A stretch of DNA of 64,000 nucleotides. Source: Haloarcula sp. H-GB4 (lineage in GTDB: Archaea > Halobacteriota > Halobacteria > Halobacteriales > Haloarculaceae). Made by a program: the position numbers and the translations under genes. The DNA lies in contig NZ_JAVDDX010000003.1 in the NCBI RefSeq assembly GCF_030848575.1, forward strand, positions 1 to 64,000. Direction: 5' to 3'. Each line of letters starts with the position of its first letter. Within the stretch, counting starts at the first letter, position 1. Of this stretch, positions 51,771 through 59,983 are shown in pieces. The notes beneath the pieces are model-generated. The model saw only the letters and a list, made by a program, of their open reading frames with translations, was not told where the DNA came from and did no database searches.

Positions 51771-52148
51771 ATGTACGCGACGACAGTGCGGACCGAGTTC
51801 GTGGCACAGCACTACCTCACTGTCCCAAACCCGGGCCTCGAAGGTGACCCACACTCACACCACTACAGAGTTGAGCTGTGTTTCCGGGGCCCCGAACTCA
51901 ACGAGTTCGATTACATCGTTGACATCGACGATGCCGACACAGCCCTGTCGTCACTCGCCGGCCGGTACCGGGACACGATGCTCAACGAACTCCCGGAGTT
52001 CAAGGGGTACAACCCCAGCGTCGAACGGTTCGCCCGGGTCATCTTCGAACGTGTCATGGAGCATGTCACCGACGAGACAGTCACCGAACTGTCAGTCACC
52101 ATCTGGGAGGACGACGAGGCTGCTGCAAGTTACGACGCCGCCGTATGA
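51771..52148 (+). CDS. 6-pyruvoyl-tetrahydropterin synthase homologue with altered active site
   Basis: 125 aa, COG0720 (PTPS/QueD) family. Zinc ligands appear as FVAQHYL and DPHSHHYRVEL. The catalytic Cys that normally stands four residues before the HxH is Glu (GLEGDPHSH), the change reported for the PTPS-III branch that releases 6-hydroxymethyl-dihydropterin. The partner His in the usual DHxxLN is also missing (YRDTMLNEL). NPSVERFA is conserved. So it probably acts on a reduced pterin but not as ordinary PTPS or QueD. The stop overlaps the glycosyltransferase start. Confidence 0.85.
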   Translation: MYATTVRTEFVAQHYLTVPNPGLEGDPHSHHYRVELCFRGPELNEFDYIVDIDDADTALSSLAGRYRDTMLNELPEFKGYNPSVERFARVIFERVMEHVTDETVTELSVTIWEDDEAAASYDAAV

Positions 52149-53212
52149 GGGTCGGACTGACGCTGTACGGGAGCCTCGACGAGCAGTCGGGCGGGTTTCG
52201 GTACGATAGAAAACTCGTCGAGGGACTTCGTGACGCCGGAAACACCGTCGAGTGTATCCAGCTCCCCTGGCGTGACTACCACAGAGGACTCCTCGACAAC
52301 GGGTCGCGCAAGCTCCGCCGGCGACTGGACGTCGACGTCGACGTTATGTTGCAAGACGAACTCGCCCATCCGTCGCTCGTCCGCACGAACCGTGCCCTCT
52401 CATACCCGATCGTCAGCATCGTCCATCACCTACGGGCGAGCGAGCCGCGCCGACTCGCGCCGCTGTACCGAGCAGTCGAGCGACGCTATCTCGGGACTGT
52501 TCGGGGCGTCGTCTGTAACAGTACTACGACCCGAGGCGTCGTGACCGACTTGGGCGTCAACCCCAACAACACCGTCGTTGCGCCGCCGACCGGGGACCGG
52601 TTCGCCCCCGAAATCGACCGGTCAACAGTCGAGCAACGGGCCACCACCGAGCCGCTACGAGTCGTTTTCGTCGGGAACGTCACGCCTCGAAAGGGACTGG
52701 ATACGCTCGTCGACGGTGTAGCCAAGGCAGATGCCGACATCGAACTGACCGTCGTTGGTCGCCCTGCCGACGCGGCCCATGTTACTGCGGTCCGGAACCG
52801 CGTCCGAGAACACGGTCTGGATGACCGCGTACAGTTCACGGGGCGGCTTCTGGATTCCGAACTGGCGAGCACGCTCCGGTCGAGCCACGTTCTCGCAGTG
52901 CCGTCCCGATACGAGGGATTTGGCATCGTCTACCTGGAGGGGATGAGCTTCGGACTACCGGCGCTCGCCACCCGGGCGGGCGGAGCAGCCGACATCATAA
53001 CTGATGACAAAACGGGGGCACTCGTCGACCCCGACGATTCGGCAGCTGTCGCCCGCGAACTGGAGCGGTTCGCTACCGACCGGGACCGACTGGCCGAAAT
53101 GGGGTGGGCCGCAAGACAGAGCTATGAGGCGCATCCAGACTGGGAGGCGACGGTAGCGCGTGTCCGCGGCCTGCTGTCCGACATCGTACAGCCCGCGGAG
53201 GTGCCGGCGTGA
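52145..53212 (+). CDS. GT4-type glycosyltransferase
   Basis: 355 aa, GT-B fold, soluble. RVGLTLYGSLDEQSGGFRYD opens the N-domain. The C-domain starts LRVVFVGNVTPRKGLDTLVD and contains the E-x7-E nucleotide-sugar motif in SRYEGFGIVYLEGMSFGLPA. No membrane helix is present, so a small acceptor or lipid-linked sugar is likely. It overlaps the previous and next genes by 4 bases each (ATGA and GTGA), showing strict coupling with the PTPS homologue and the methyltransferase. Confidence 0.9.
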   Translation: MRVGLTLYGSLDEQSGGFRYDRKLVEGLRDAGNTVECIQLPWRDYHRGLLDNGSRKLRRRLDVDVDVMLQDELAHPSLVRTNRALSYPIVSIVHHLRASEPRRLAPLYRAVERRYLGTVRGVVCNSTTTRGVVTDLGVNPNNTVVAPPTGDRFAPEIDRSTVEQRATTEPLRVVFVGNVTPRKGLDTLVDGVAKADADIELTVVGRPADAAHVTAVRNRVREHGLDDRVQFTGRLLDSELASTLRSSHVLAVPSRYEGFGIVYLEGMSFGLPALATRAGGAADIITDDKTGALVDPDDSAAVARELERFATDRDRLAEMGWAARQSYEAHPDWEATVARVRGLLSDIVQPAEVPA

Positions 53213-54105
53213 CGGGGTCCTTCCAGCGGTATCTGCGGGCCAAGCAGACTATCGACGACCGCGCGGTGGACCGCCGGCTGATCGAAACCCTCCGCGAGCA
53301 GTTGGCGGCCCGGGCAGCCGACACTGACGGACCACTACGTGTCCTCGAAATCGGGGCTGGCATCGGCACGATGCTCGCTCGCTTCGTCGAGTGGGACGTG
53401 CTTCCTGCGGGCGATATCCGCTACACAGCGGTCGATATTCAGTCAGAGAACCTGGCCCACCTGCCCGACTATCTCCGTGACTGGACCGCCGACCGGCAGA
53501 TATCAGTGGGAGACAGTCCACCCGTCCTGGAAGGCGAAAACCGACGGATTCGGATTGAGACGGTCCAGGCCGAAGCGGTTGCATACGCCGAAGCCGCCGA
53601 CGGGGAGTACGACCTCCTCATCGGGGCCGCCCTGCTCGACATTCTCGACCGTGAAGAGCTGGCGACGCTACTCGAACCGCTTGCACCCGGTGGTCTGTAC
53701 TACTTCCCGATCACGTTCGACGGCGCGACGCGTTTCCAGCCCAGCCATCCGGCCGACCGAGCGATCGAGGGTCACTATCACGACCACATGGACGCAAAAC
53801 AGGGCGGAGACAGCCGCGCCGGCGGCACCGTGCTTGCCCGACTCCAGCGCCTCGACGGCACGACGCTCTCGGCGGTGGCCGGATCAGACTGGATCGTCCG
53901 GCCTATAGACGGAAGTTACCCGGCAGACGAAGCCTACTTTCTCCGCTACATTCTCGATACAATCGGAGATGCAGTCGATGAGGTGACAGGTAACGACTTC
54001 GAGGACCTTGAGACCTGGCTGGCACGCCGGCGAGAACAGGTCGCTGCAGCCGAATTACTGTATTACACACATCAGCTGGATTTCTTTGGGTGTATCGACT
54101 CGTAA
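53209..54105 (+). CDS. Class I SAM-dependent methyltransferase
   Basis: 298 aa with a GTG start that overlaps the glycosyltransferase stop. The SAM motif I is LRVLEIGAGIGTMLARFVEW at about residues 43-62, motif II is YTAVDIQSEN, and motif IV is YDLLIGAALLDIL. The C-terminal third has charged helices (DFEDLETWLARRREQVAAAE). It is a small-molecule methyltransferase, the product of the upstream glycosyl or pterin steps being the likely acceptor. Its target atom is unknown. Confidence 0.88.
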   Translation: MTGSFQRYLRAKQTIDDRAVDRRLIETLREQLAARAADTDGPLRVLEIGAGIGTMLARFVEWDVLPAGDIRYTAVDIQSENLAHLPDYLRDWTADRQISVGDSPPVLEGENRRIRIETVQAEAVAYAEAADGEYDLLIGAALLDILDREELATLLEPLAPGGLYYFPITFDGATRFQPSHPADRAIEGHYHDHMDAKQGGDSRAGGTVLARLQRLDGTTLSAVAGSDWIVRPIDGSYPADEAYFLRYILDTIGDAVDEVTGNDFEDLETWLARRREQVAAAELLYYTHQLDFFGCIDS

Positions 54106-54162
54106 ACCGGTGCTACTGACTGATTTCCAAACACAAACATAGGTCAGTTCCTGAATACCTAT

Positions 54163-54921
54163 GTGACAAATACGCAGGTAACTCTGGTTCAGATTGACAA
54201 CTATGGCCCGTGGACAACAACGCCCGAACCACGCCGCGAGGTTGACCTCCAGACGTTACAGTCGCGTCTGTTCGCTGATGTCTCGCAGTTGGTTGGCAAC
54301 ATGGACGGGTACGCCTTCTTCGGCAGGTTCGACAACATGGTCGCCGTCACAAACGGCCTCGATGCGTCCGATCATATCCGCATCCAGGAGTCGTTAGGCA
54401 ACCGCTATCCGGTGACGGTAAGCATGAGTCTCGAAGCCCGTTCCTCGCCCGTCCAAGCCCTAGGTACCGCCTCCCGTCGCCTCCAGGATACCGGAAGCGC
54501 TCAGGACAGTACCCGCCGGGAAGTCCTCCAGGGGGACCCCGCTACCAGTCGGAGTGACGATGATGTTCAGATTGCGCATTTCGATGTCAACGACGCCACA
54601 GGCAAGTACACTGACCGCCTCAACGAGTTCGATACTTTCATTCGCATCGAGCAGGGCTACGCGGAACTGATGCGATATCTCCGGGAAGCGCATGAGTCAC
54701 TGGCATTCTTTGTTGGCGGCGACAACGTCATTGCCGTCTGTTCGGAGATGGGCGCATCGGCATATCGGGATACGATCACCCACGTTCGAGATACCGTAGA
54801 TGTAGACCTGAAGGTCGGCGTCGGTCGGGCACGCACCGCCCAAACCGCGGGCATGACTGCAAAACACGAACTCGAACACTGTCGAGACACCGGTTCGGCC
54901 GTTGAACTCGGCTGGCAGTAG
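54163..54921 (+). CDS. arfA: GTP cyclohydrolase III (ArfA)
   Basis: 252 aa with a GTG start. VQIDNYGPWTTTPEPRREVD, LQTLQSRLFADVSQLVGN, FFGRFDNMVAVTNGL and RIQESLGNRYPVTVSMSL are hallmarks of archaeal GTP cyclohydrolase III, which resembles two nucleotidyl-cyclase palms. It converts GTP to the formylamino-pyrimidine nucleotide, the first step toward riboflavin and the deazaflavin of F420. FFVGGDNVIAVCSEM near residue 185 is the second palm motif. It ends a run of plus-strand genes including the PTPS homologue and is 57 bases after the methyltransferase. Confidence 0.95.
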   Translation: MTNTQVTLVQIDNYGPWTTTPEPRREVDLQTLQSRLFADVSQLVGNMDGYAFFGRFDNMVAVTNGLDASDHIRIQESLGNRYPVTVSMSLEARSSPVQALGTASRRLQDTGSAQDSTRREVLQGDPATSRSDDDVQIAHFDVNDATGKYTDRLNEFDTFIRIEQGYAELMRYLREAHESLAFFVGGDNVIAVCSEMGASAYRDTITHVRDTVDVDLKVGVGRARTAQTAGMTAKHELEHCRDTGSAVELGWQ

Positions 54922-55229
54922 CGAATACGGGCACGTACCCGAACATAGACCGAATTCGGCTGAGTGCCATTGGGTGTGGAGAAGGAATGTCATATAAGTG
55001 GTACTCGGATGTGGTATACTCCTTTGCTACCTCAGGGGCGCATATTTGTATCTAAGCTTCCGCATACAGCCAGCATATCGATGTGAAAGGGTACACTCAT
55101 CGACAGGTGCCCATACCGAGAGTTGTTTTTGTAGAAATGTTATTGAAGCAGATATCAATATGTAGCTGCCAACGAACGCCGCCAGTTCAACGAGTTACAC
55201 ACAGGAATGCAGACGGCTTGCGTGTGTCG
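54922..55229. other. 308-base gap between convergent genes
   Basis: Between arfA and the MaoC-like gene, both ending here. It is AT-richer, with no supportable gene. ACACAC and GTGTGT at about 55198-55228 can form a wide hairpin near the MaoC stop, perhaps a terminator. Confidence 0.35.
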
Positions 55230-55673
55230 TCACTCGTCGGTTTCGCGGCGGATCATGGCTGTCGCCTCGTATGAAATAACCAGTTCGTCGTCCTGATTCA
55301 GACCTTCGTAGCGGGCGGTGAGGTACCCCCGGCTCGGATCACTGTCAGAGGGACGTTTGTCGATGATTTCGGTTCGTAATCGTAGCGTATCACCGGGCTG
55401 GAGTGGCTGGTGCCAGCGGAGATTGTCGACGCCGACGCCAGCCTGTGTTGCCATGTCCTCGCTGGTCTCGACGTTGAGACGCATACAGATCGCGGCGGTC
55501 TGCCACCCGGAGGCGACTAGCCCGCCAAAGACTGAGTCCTTCGCTGCCTCCTCGTCGGTGTGGAACGGTTGTGGGTCGTATTTCTTGGCAAATTCGACGA
55601 TCTCGGATTTCGACACAGTGTAGCCATCCGACTGGCGCACGTCGCCGACTGCGACATCCTCGTAAAATTGCAT
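55230..55673 (-). CDS. MaoC-like (R)-hydratase
   Basis: 147 aa from the ATG at 55673 (MQFYEDVAVGDVRQSDGYTV). It has a hot-dog fold with the catalytic D-x4-H in KKYDPQPFHTDEEAAKDS and the following SVFGGLVASGWQTAA. Members hydrate enoyl-CoA or dehydrate (R)-3-hydroxyacyl-CoA and may supply PHA synthesis, which is common in Haloarcula. Others in haloarchaea act on mesaconyl-CoA. There is no neighbour with a matching pathway. The upstream part to 55769 is hydrophobic and not part of the family. Confidence 0.9.
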   Translation of the reverse strand: MQFYEDVAVGDVRQSDGYTVSKSEIVEFAKKYDPQPFHTDEEAAKDSVFGGLVASGWQTAAICMRLNVETSEDMATQAGVGVDNLRWHQPLQPGDTLRLRTEIIDKRPSDSDPSRGYLTARYEGLNQDDELVISYEATAMIRRETDE

Positions 55674-55829
55674 ATAATTATGAAGATGATGGACAGATAA
55701 AAATCCGACGTGGTACAGCCGCTGGTAAAATCCGAGTTGCCGCGATGAGATTGACGACACGGGATACATGTATATCGTATATCCATCTTAAAATATATAT
55801 TGTAGTTGTTACATAGATACGATGTCGAT

Positions 55830-56180
55830 ATGCCCTCCAGCAGTCTTGCACTCCTCTCGGCGACCAGTGAAGAGTGGCGTTTAGCACGCGAAGACCTCCA
55901 CATCAGAAATGCCACTGACACCAAGCATGATATCCAGGTGAAAATATACGATGACGAGGAATGGTGTCATACAGCACACTATCATCTTCTGGCAGGCCAG
56001 TCGGGGTGCTCGGTCAGCCTGTTACAGGACGGCTGTTACAAGGTTAAGGCCGTTCTCGACGGACAGCACGAGTCAGTCACTGCCGTTACAGTCTCTGATG
56101 AGCCTGAACAGACCATCTTCATCCACATTCAGAACGACAGGCTCACCATTGAACAAGGAGTGACTCCCTCGAGTCACTGA
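55830..56180 (+). CDS. Small beta-sandwich-like haloarchaeal protein
   Basis: 116 aa from the ATG at 55830 (MPSSSLALLSATSEEWRLAR). Beta pattern throughout: LHIRNATDTKHDIQVKIYDD, HYHLLAGQSGCSVSLLQDGC and YKVKAVLDGQHESVTAVTVS. No signal peptide or transmembrane helix. It resembles small haloarchaeal proteins annotated only as hypothetical. The end of the gene forms a hairpin. It is divergent from the MaoC gene and shares a TATA-rich spacer of about 155 bases. Confidence 0.6.
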   Translation: MPSSSLALLSATSEEWRLAREDLHIRNATDTKHDIQVKIYDDEEWCHTAHYHLLAGQSGCSVSLLQDGCYKVKAVLDGQHESVTAVTVSDEPEQTIFIHIQNDRLTIEQGVTPSSH

Positions 56181-56350
56181 ACCGACTTGTCGCTTCGTCC
56201 TACTCGAAGTACTTCCGCGCTGAAGCGCGAGGAGTCCCACGGTGGGACAGGGGGTCCAGAAACGACCTGTTCTCGCGGGCATACTCCGCCCGTATACTTG
56301 TCGAACAGGCGTGGTACGAATCCCAATTGTCAGCTTTATTCCCGCCGTGA
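56153..56350 (+). pseudogene. 3' remnant reading frame after the small protein gene
   Basis: The frame lacks an ATG or a convincing start but stays open for 65 codons, reading LNRLVASSYSKYFRAEARG and later SARILVEQAWYESQLSALFP before TGA at 56348. It looks like the tail of a protein and could be the truncated 3' end of a mobile element. I do not recognise the family. The same bases form several RNA hairpins, so it may instead be noncoding (see next entry). Confidence 0.3.
56159..56178 (+). terminator. 8-bp hairpin over the stop of the small protein gene
   Basis: AGTGACTC-CCTC-GAGTCACT forms a perfect 8-bp stem covering the last codons. It may act as terminator or as a processing boundary to the structured region that follows. 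Confidence 0.4.
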
Positions 56351-56365
56351 AAGGCGGTTTCGCCT
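56205..56365 (+). ncRNA. Structured RNA candidate, possibly an IS200/IS605-type omega-RNA relic
   Basis: Four hairpins follow one another: CGCGC-TGAA-GCGCG (56216-56229), GTCCCA-CGG-TGGGAC (56234-56248), CGGGC-N7-GCCCG (56276-56292) and CCGCC-GTGAAA-GGCGG (56342-56357), with T-run TTT at the end. UGAA and GUGAAA loops are common in real RNAs. Similar hairpin trains end haloarchaeal tnpB elements. No tnpB is nearby. It could also be a terminator complex of a decayed gene. Confidence 0.35.
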
Positions 56366-56432
56366 CGAGTTATCGTAACTAAGATTGAGTTAGCTCATCT
56401 TTAACACCCATCCGAACAAAATAACAAATTGA

Positions 56433-57389
56433 ATGAGCCCTGCATCTACATCGAACAGGTCCCCTGAATCTGCCGATCCTGTGTCGGGCTATCGCGACAG
56501 GCTCAGGTCGATTTATCGCGATTATATCGGCGAACCGGATAAAGAGCGAGACATCTATATCGGGTTTGGCCTCTTTTTCGCAGGAGTCACCCTGGCCGTT
56601 GTCGGATTCGGCCTCTTTTTGTACAGTAACGCTCTGGAATCCGGGAGTACGCTGTACTGGCAGATCCGAGAGGTCGCACTCGTCGTCGGATTCATCGGAC
56701 TGCCCTCCGTGCTATTGAGCGTCGTCGTGCTCCTCCCAGTGGGTTTGAAGACCCGAGTTATCAGTGCCGCTGGCACAGTGTTCTGTCTCGCTGCAACTGT
56801 GATTCTGGTTGACGTTTTTCCGTACGGGTGGACGACCAGTGAGGGAATCAACGGGAGCGTCTGGACGATCAGCGTCTACGCTACTGGCCTAGTTACACTT
56901 GTCGCTTCGACAGGAGCGGCACTGGTCGCACACTACCTCGAGCGCGCGACAACGCCAGCTGAGTCAGCCGAGCCGGTTGACTCGGCCGAGAGTGAGTCAG
57001 AGTCAGTCAGCAAAGCAGACGTAGACAGCGACATAGAGCAAGCGATGGAAGGGGCGGAGCTATCCTGGGGCGGCGTCGAACAACAGCCCAAGACCAAGCG
57101 GCTGAATCTGGATATGCCGGACACAGACTCCGACCTCGACCAGACGGCCATCGAGAACTCCGAGGCGACCACGACACGGGCCGACAGCAACGATGTTGAC
57201 GACGCAGTAGATGGACTCAGGCAGTTGCAAGGTGGCCAATCAAAGACGGATCGAAGTACTGGAACCGAAGAGCAGGTCAACGCTCTTACCGAGTTCCGGA
57301 ATGAGCAGGCCGAAGACGATGATGTGGAAACTGGTGTCGAAGAGCAAAAGGGCCTTATGAGCCGTCTTCAGTCATTGTTCTTCGAATAA
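56433..57389 (+). CDS. Four-helix membrane protein with long acidic tail, salactin neighbour
   Basis: 318 aa. After an N-terminal segment (YRDRLRSIYRDYIGEPDKER) come four membrane helices (residues about 43-65, 73-97, 105-128, 142-168). The cytoplasmic tail of 145 residues is strongly acidic and low in complexity (SAESESESVSKADVDSDIEQ), containing ELSWGGVEQQPKTKRLNLDM, then a final helix QKGLMSRLQSLFFE. This terminal helix might bind a partner. The gene directly precedes salactin (167-base gap, same strand), and may anchor the filament to the membrane. Confidence 0.75.
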   Translation: MSPASTSNRSPESADPVSGYRDRLRSIYRDYIGEPDKERDIYIGFGLFFAGVTLAVVGFGLFLYSNALESGSTLYWQIREVALVVGFIGLPSVLLSVVVLLPVGLKTRVISAAGTVFCLAATVILVDVFPYGWTTSEGINGSVWTISVYATGLVTLVASTGAALVAHYLERATTPAESAEPVDSAESESESVSKADVDSDIEQAMEGAELSWGGVEQQPKTKRLNLDMPDTDSDLDQTAIENSEATTTRADSNDVDDAVDGLRQLQGGQSKTDRSTGTEEQVNALTEFRNEQAEDDDVETGVEEQKGLMSRLQSLFFE

Positions 57390-57555
57390 ACAGTCTAATT
57401 GGTCCCTACGCCGTCTACTGTGGCAGTTTCGTTGGGTTGGTTTTACCATGTTAGTATCCCCCTACACTTTCTTCGCTCCAAAGTTGGTACGTAAGTTGTA
57501 ATTTGTTCTATAGTATAGGCTAGTTTTTTCAACTTGGTGGGAGGAATACAACCGT

Positions 57556-58584
57556 ATGCCCCAAGGTCTCGATGTCGGTACGATGAACCTCCTGTCTGCA
57601 CGTCAAGATGGGAACGAGACAGTGTTCGTGCAGCAGCGGAACTCCTTTGTTGAAATTGACTACAGCGACATGGCCGAACAAATGCTGTCGAGAAGTGACG
57701 TTCTCCACATTCGCAAGGATGATCGGGTCTATATCGTTGGCGATGACGCTCTGAATTTCGCGAACATCTTCAGCGAGGAGACACGCCGACCGATGCAGGC
57801 CGGGATTCTCTCAAGCGACGAGCAATCAGCCATTCCGATGATTAAGCTCATTACTGAGCAGGTGGTTGGGCAACCGGAGTACCCGAATGAGCGTCTGTTT
57901 TTCTCAGTTCCTGCAGACCCCATCGACGCTGATGTTTCAACGCTTTATCATCAAAAGACGGTTGAGTCTCTCCTTACTGATATGGGATACAGCCCAGAGC
58001 CGATCAATGAGGGGATGGCCGTCATCTACTCGGAACTTGCAAATCGTGAGTTCACTGGTCTCGGCATCAGCTTTGGCGCTGGGATGACCAACGTTTGTCT
58101 GTCGTACTATGCAGTCCCCGTAATGAAGTTCTCCATCGCACGCGGTGGTGACTGGATCGACGAGCAAGCTGCACAGGCGACCGGCACGCCCGTCGATAAG
58201 GTTACTTCTGTCAAGGAAGAAGACTTCGCACTCAACTTTGAGACGGATGTCGGTGGTATCGAGGGGGCGCTGAGCATCTATTACGACAATCTCCTCGACT
58301 ATGTCATCGAAAACATCATCAGTGAAGTTGATGAGGAGGACGTCGAGGAAGGATTGGATGTCCCGGTCGTTGTGACTGGCGGAACATCGAGTCCTGATGG
58401 CTTTGAAGAGTTGTTCGCCGAACGGATCAATGACTCCGAGATACCGTTCTCGATTAGCGATGTCCGCCAGGCCGAGAATCCACTGTATAGCGTTGCGCAG
58501 GGAGCACTCGTTGCAGCGCGGTCGGAAGAAGAGCGCGAAGGGCAAACCGAGCAGCCCGAAGAACCAGACGCCTCCGCTGAGTAA
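57556..58584 (+). CDS. Salactin (haloarchaeal actin homologue)
   Basis: 342 aa with the actin/MreB-like ATPase fold. [15 protein letters not shown] is a phosphate-1-like start, [20 protein letters not shown] is phosphate 2, and [20 protein letters not shown] is the adenosine motif. It matches the salactin family described in Halobacterium salinarum, which forms dynamically unstable filaments extending from the cell pole and is linked to DNA inheritance under phosphate limitation. A disordered acidic tail ([18 protein letters not shown]) follows the fold. The upstream membrane protein and downstream Zn-ribbon proteins are potential partners. Confidence 0.92.
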   Translation: MPQGLDVGTMNLLSARQDGNETVFVQQRNSFVEIDYSDMAEQMLSRSDVLHIRKDDRVYIVGDDALNFANIFSEETRRPMQAGILSSDEQSAIPMIKLITEQVVGQPEYPNERLFFSVPADPIDADVSTLYHQKTVESLLTDMGYSPEPINEGMAVIYSELANREFTGLGISFGAGMTNVCLSYYAVPVMKFSIARGGDWIDEQAAQATGTPVDKVTSVKEEDFALNFETDVGGIEGALSIYYDNLLDYVIENIISEVDEEDVEEGLDVPVVVTGGTSSPDGFEELFAERINDSEIPFSISDVRQAENPLYSVAQGALVAARSEEEREGQTEQPEEPDASAE

Positions 58585-58674
58585 CGGGTACTCCCGCATC
58601 GAAGCACTGCTCGCCGGCATCAACCAGTATCTTCGCTTGGTCCTCGTTCCAGATGACACAACTGACGTTGAATG

Positions 58675-59148
58675 TTACTCAGTTTCGTCTCCGTTTTCGT
58701 CGGCTTCAGTGTCCCCGTTTTGACTGTCCGCATCGTTCTCGTCAAAACTGGCTGTACCCTCCTCGCTTGATTCACTTTCGCTCTCGTCGATAACGCGGTT
58801 CAATTCGTCAGCAGCGTCCTGTCGGAACTTGTTAGCATCAGACCCCAGAGAGATGCCGACCGCAACACCAGCCTGTTCAAGCGAGAACTCTGGTCGGTCT
58901 GTGGATTCGTCACTCTCTGGAATCGGGACACTGGGTGTCCGGCCAGTATTCTCGGGTTTACCGGGGGTAGGATCAGGATGCTGGTTGAACCGGGCAAAGG
59001 CGAATTCCCAGGACTCTGGAGAAGGTGCCTCGTTGTGATGAGACGTAGAGAGGTCTGCGAAGCCGCACGATTCACAGACAATCGCCGTCTGGTTACCGGT
59101 AGCAAGCGTATACGTGCTGAGGTCGGAGTCGCAGCGGGGACACCGCAT
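58675..59148 (-). CDS. Zinc-ribbon protein with acidic tail
   Basis: 157 aa. MRCPRCDSDLSTYTLATGNQ then IVCESCGFADL forms a four-cysteine zinc ribbon at the N-terminus. The middle part (PESWEFAFARFNQHPDP, and later EFSLEQAGVAVGISLGSDAN) may make a small helical domain. The tail is acidic and low in complexity. It is convergent with salactin. A protein with the same plan is at 59984-60760, so they may belong to one functional set. Confidence 0.7.
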   Translation of the reverse strand: MRCPRCDSDLSTYTLATGNQTAIVCESCGFADLSTSHHNEAPSPESWEFAFARFNQHPDPTPGKPENTGRTPSVPIPESDESTDRPEFSLEQAGVAVGISLGSDANKFRQDAADELNRVIDESESESSEEGTASFDENDADSQNGDTEADENGDETE

Positions 59149-59241
59149 ATAAGATCATGCGTGTCTCTGCTATACAATGGTTCCGTCAGTTCTCCCCCTC
59201 TAGGGAACGAGTTATGAGTTGGGCGACCGATGTTGAAGGCA

Positions 59242-59931
59242 ATGCCGGAGATCGAGATTACGGACACACAACAGGCGGATTTAACGGCAATTCAAGAGGA
59301 CCTTGAAGACGCATTCATCGAGACATACGGTCATATTCGTACGCAAGATGTGGTTGACTACCTCCTCGATACATACAGACCGCCGGAGCAGCTCGAAGGC
59401 GAGCAAGGCCTGAGCCGTCCCGACTACGAGCGAATCGCCTCAGCTGAGTATCCGGAACTCCAGCGAATCGCATCTGAGGTGTCGGAGGTTCCCGGAAGCG
59501 GTATTGAAGCCGACGAAATGCGAGGGAAGCTGCTCTCGGCGCTCGGGACAGGTGAACTTGCGACTCGCCTTGCAGATGTCGAACCCGAGACGAAGGCGGA
59601 CAAAGGTGATGAAGAAGCGGCTACTGGTCCAAATAACTCGGCGGATGCGCCCGGCGACGGACACGATAAGACACAAAGCGATACGTCGGGACAGGCTGGT
59701 CTAGCACCCGATACCGGCGAAACAGGTGATGCAACCAAGCCCAACGAGACGGCCAATAACGCCCCGGGAGACACCCTGTCGGTCGCTAACCGTTTGCTGA
59801 CTGAACATGACGAAAAGTGGACTCGGTCAGATGAAACCGACGAACCATACGAAGTCACGCTCCCAGACGGTTCAACAGTGAGCGCACGGACAAAAGATGA
59901 CGTACGAAAACTGCTGTTCCAGAACTATTGA
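59242..59931 (+). CDS. Acidic protein with two small domains and a disordered linker
   Basis: 229 aa from the ATG at 59242; an ATG at 59230 is the alternative. Residues 1-110 are helical (DLTAIQEDLEDAFIETYGHI, TQDVVDYLLDTYRPPEQLEG). Residues 110-180 are a low-complexity acidic linker. The C-terminal 45 residues (YEVTLPDGSTVSARTKDDVR, then KLLFQNY) form a compact beta-helix unit. The gene is divergent from 58675-59148 and convergent with 59984-60760. No family is recognised. Confidence 0.65.
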   Translation: MPEIEITDTQQADLTAIQEDLEDAFIETYGHIRTQDVVDYLLDTYRPPEQLEGEQGLSRPDYERIASAEYPELQRIASEVSEVPGSGIEADEMRGKLLSALGTGELATRLADVEPETKADKGDEEAATGPNNSADAPGDGHDKTQSDTSGQAGLAPDTGETGDATKPNETANNAPGDTLSVANRLLTEHDEKWTRSDETDEPYEVTLPDGSTVSARTKDDVRKLLFQNY

Positions 59932-59983
59932 GCGGACACTCATTGTAACACTACTATTCCACGGTGACCATCTCTCTATGGGG

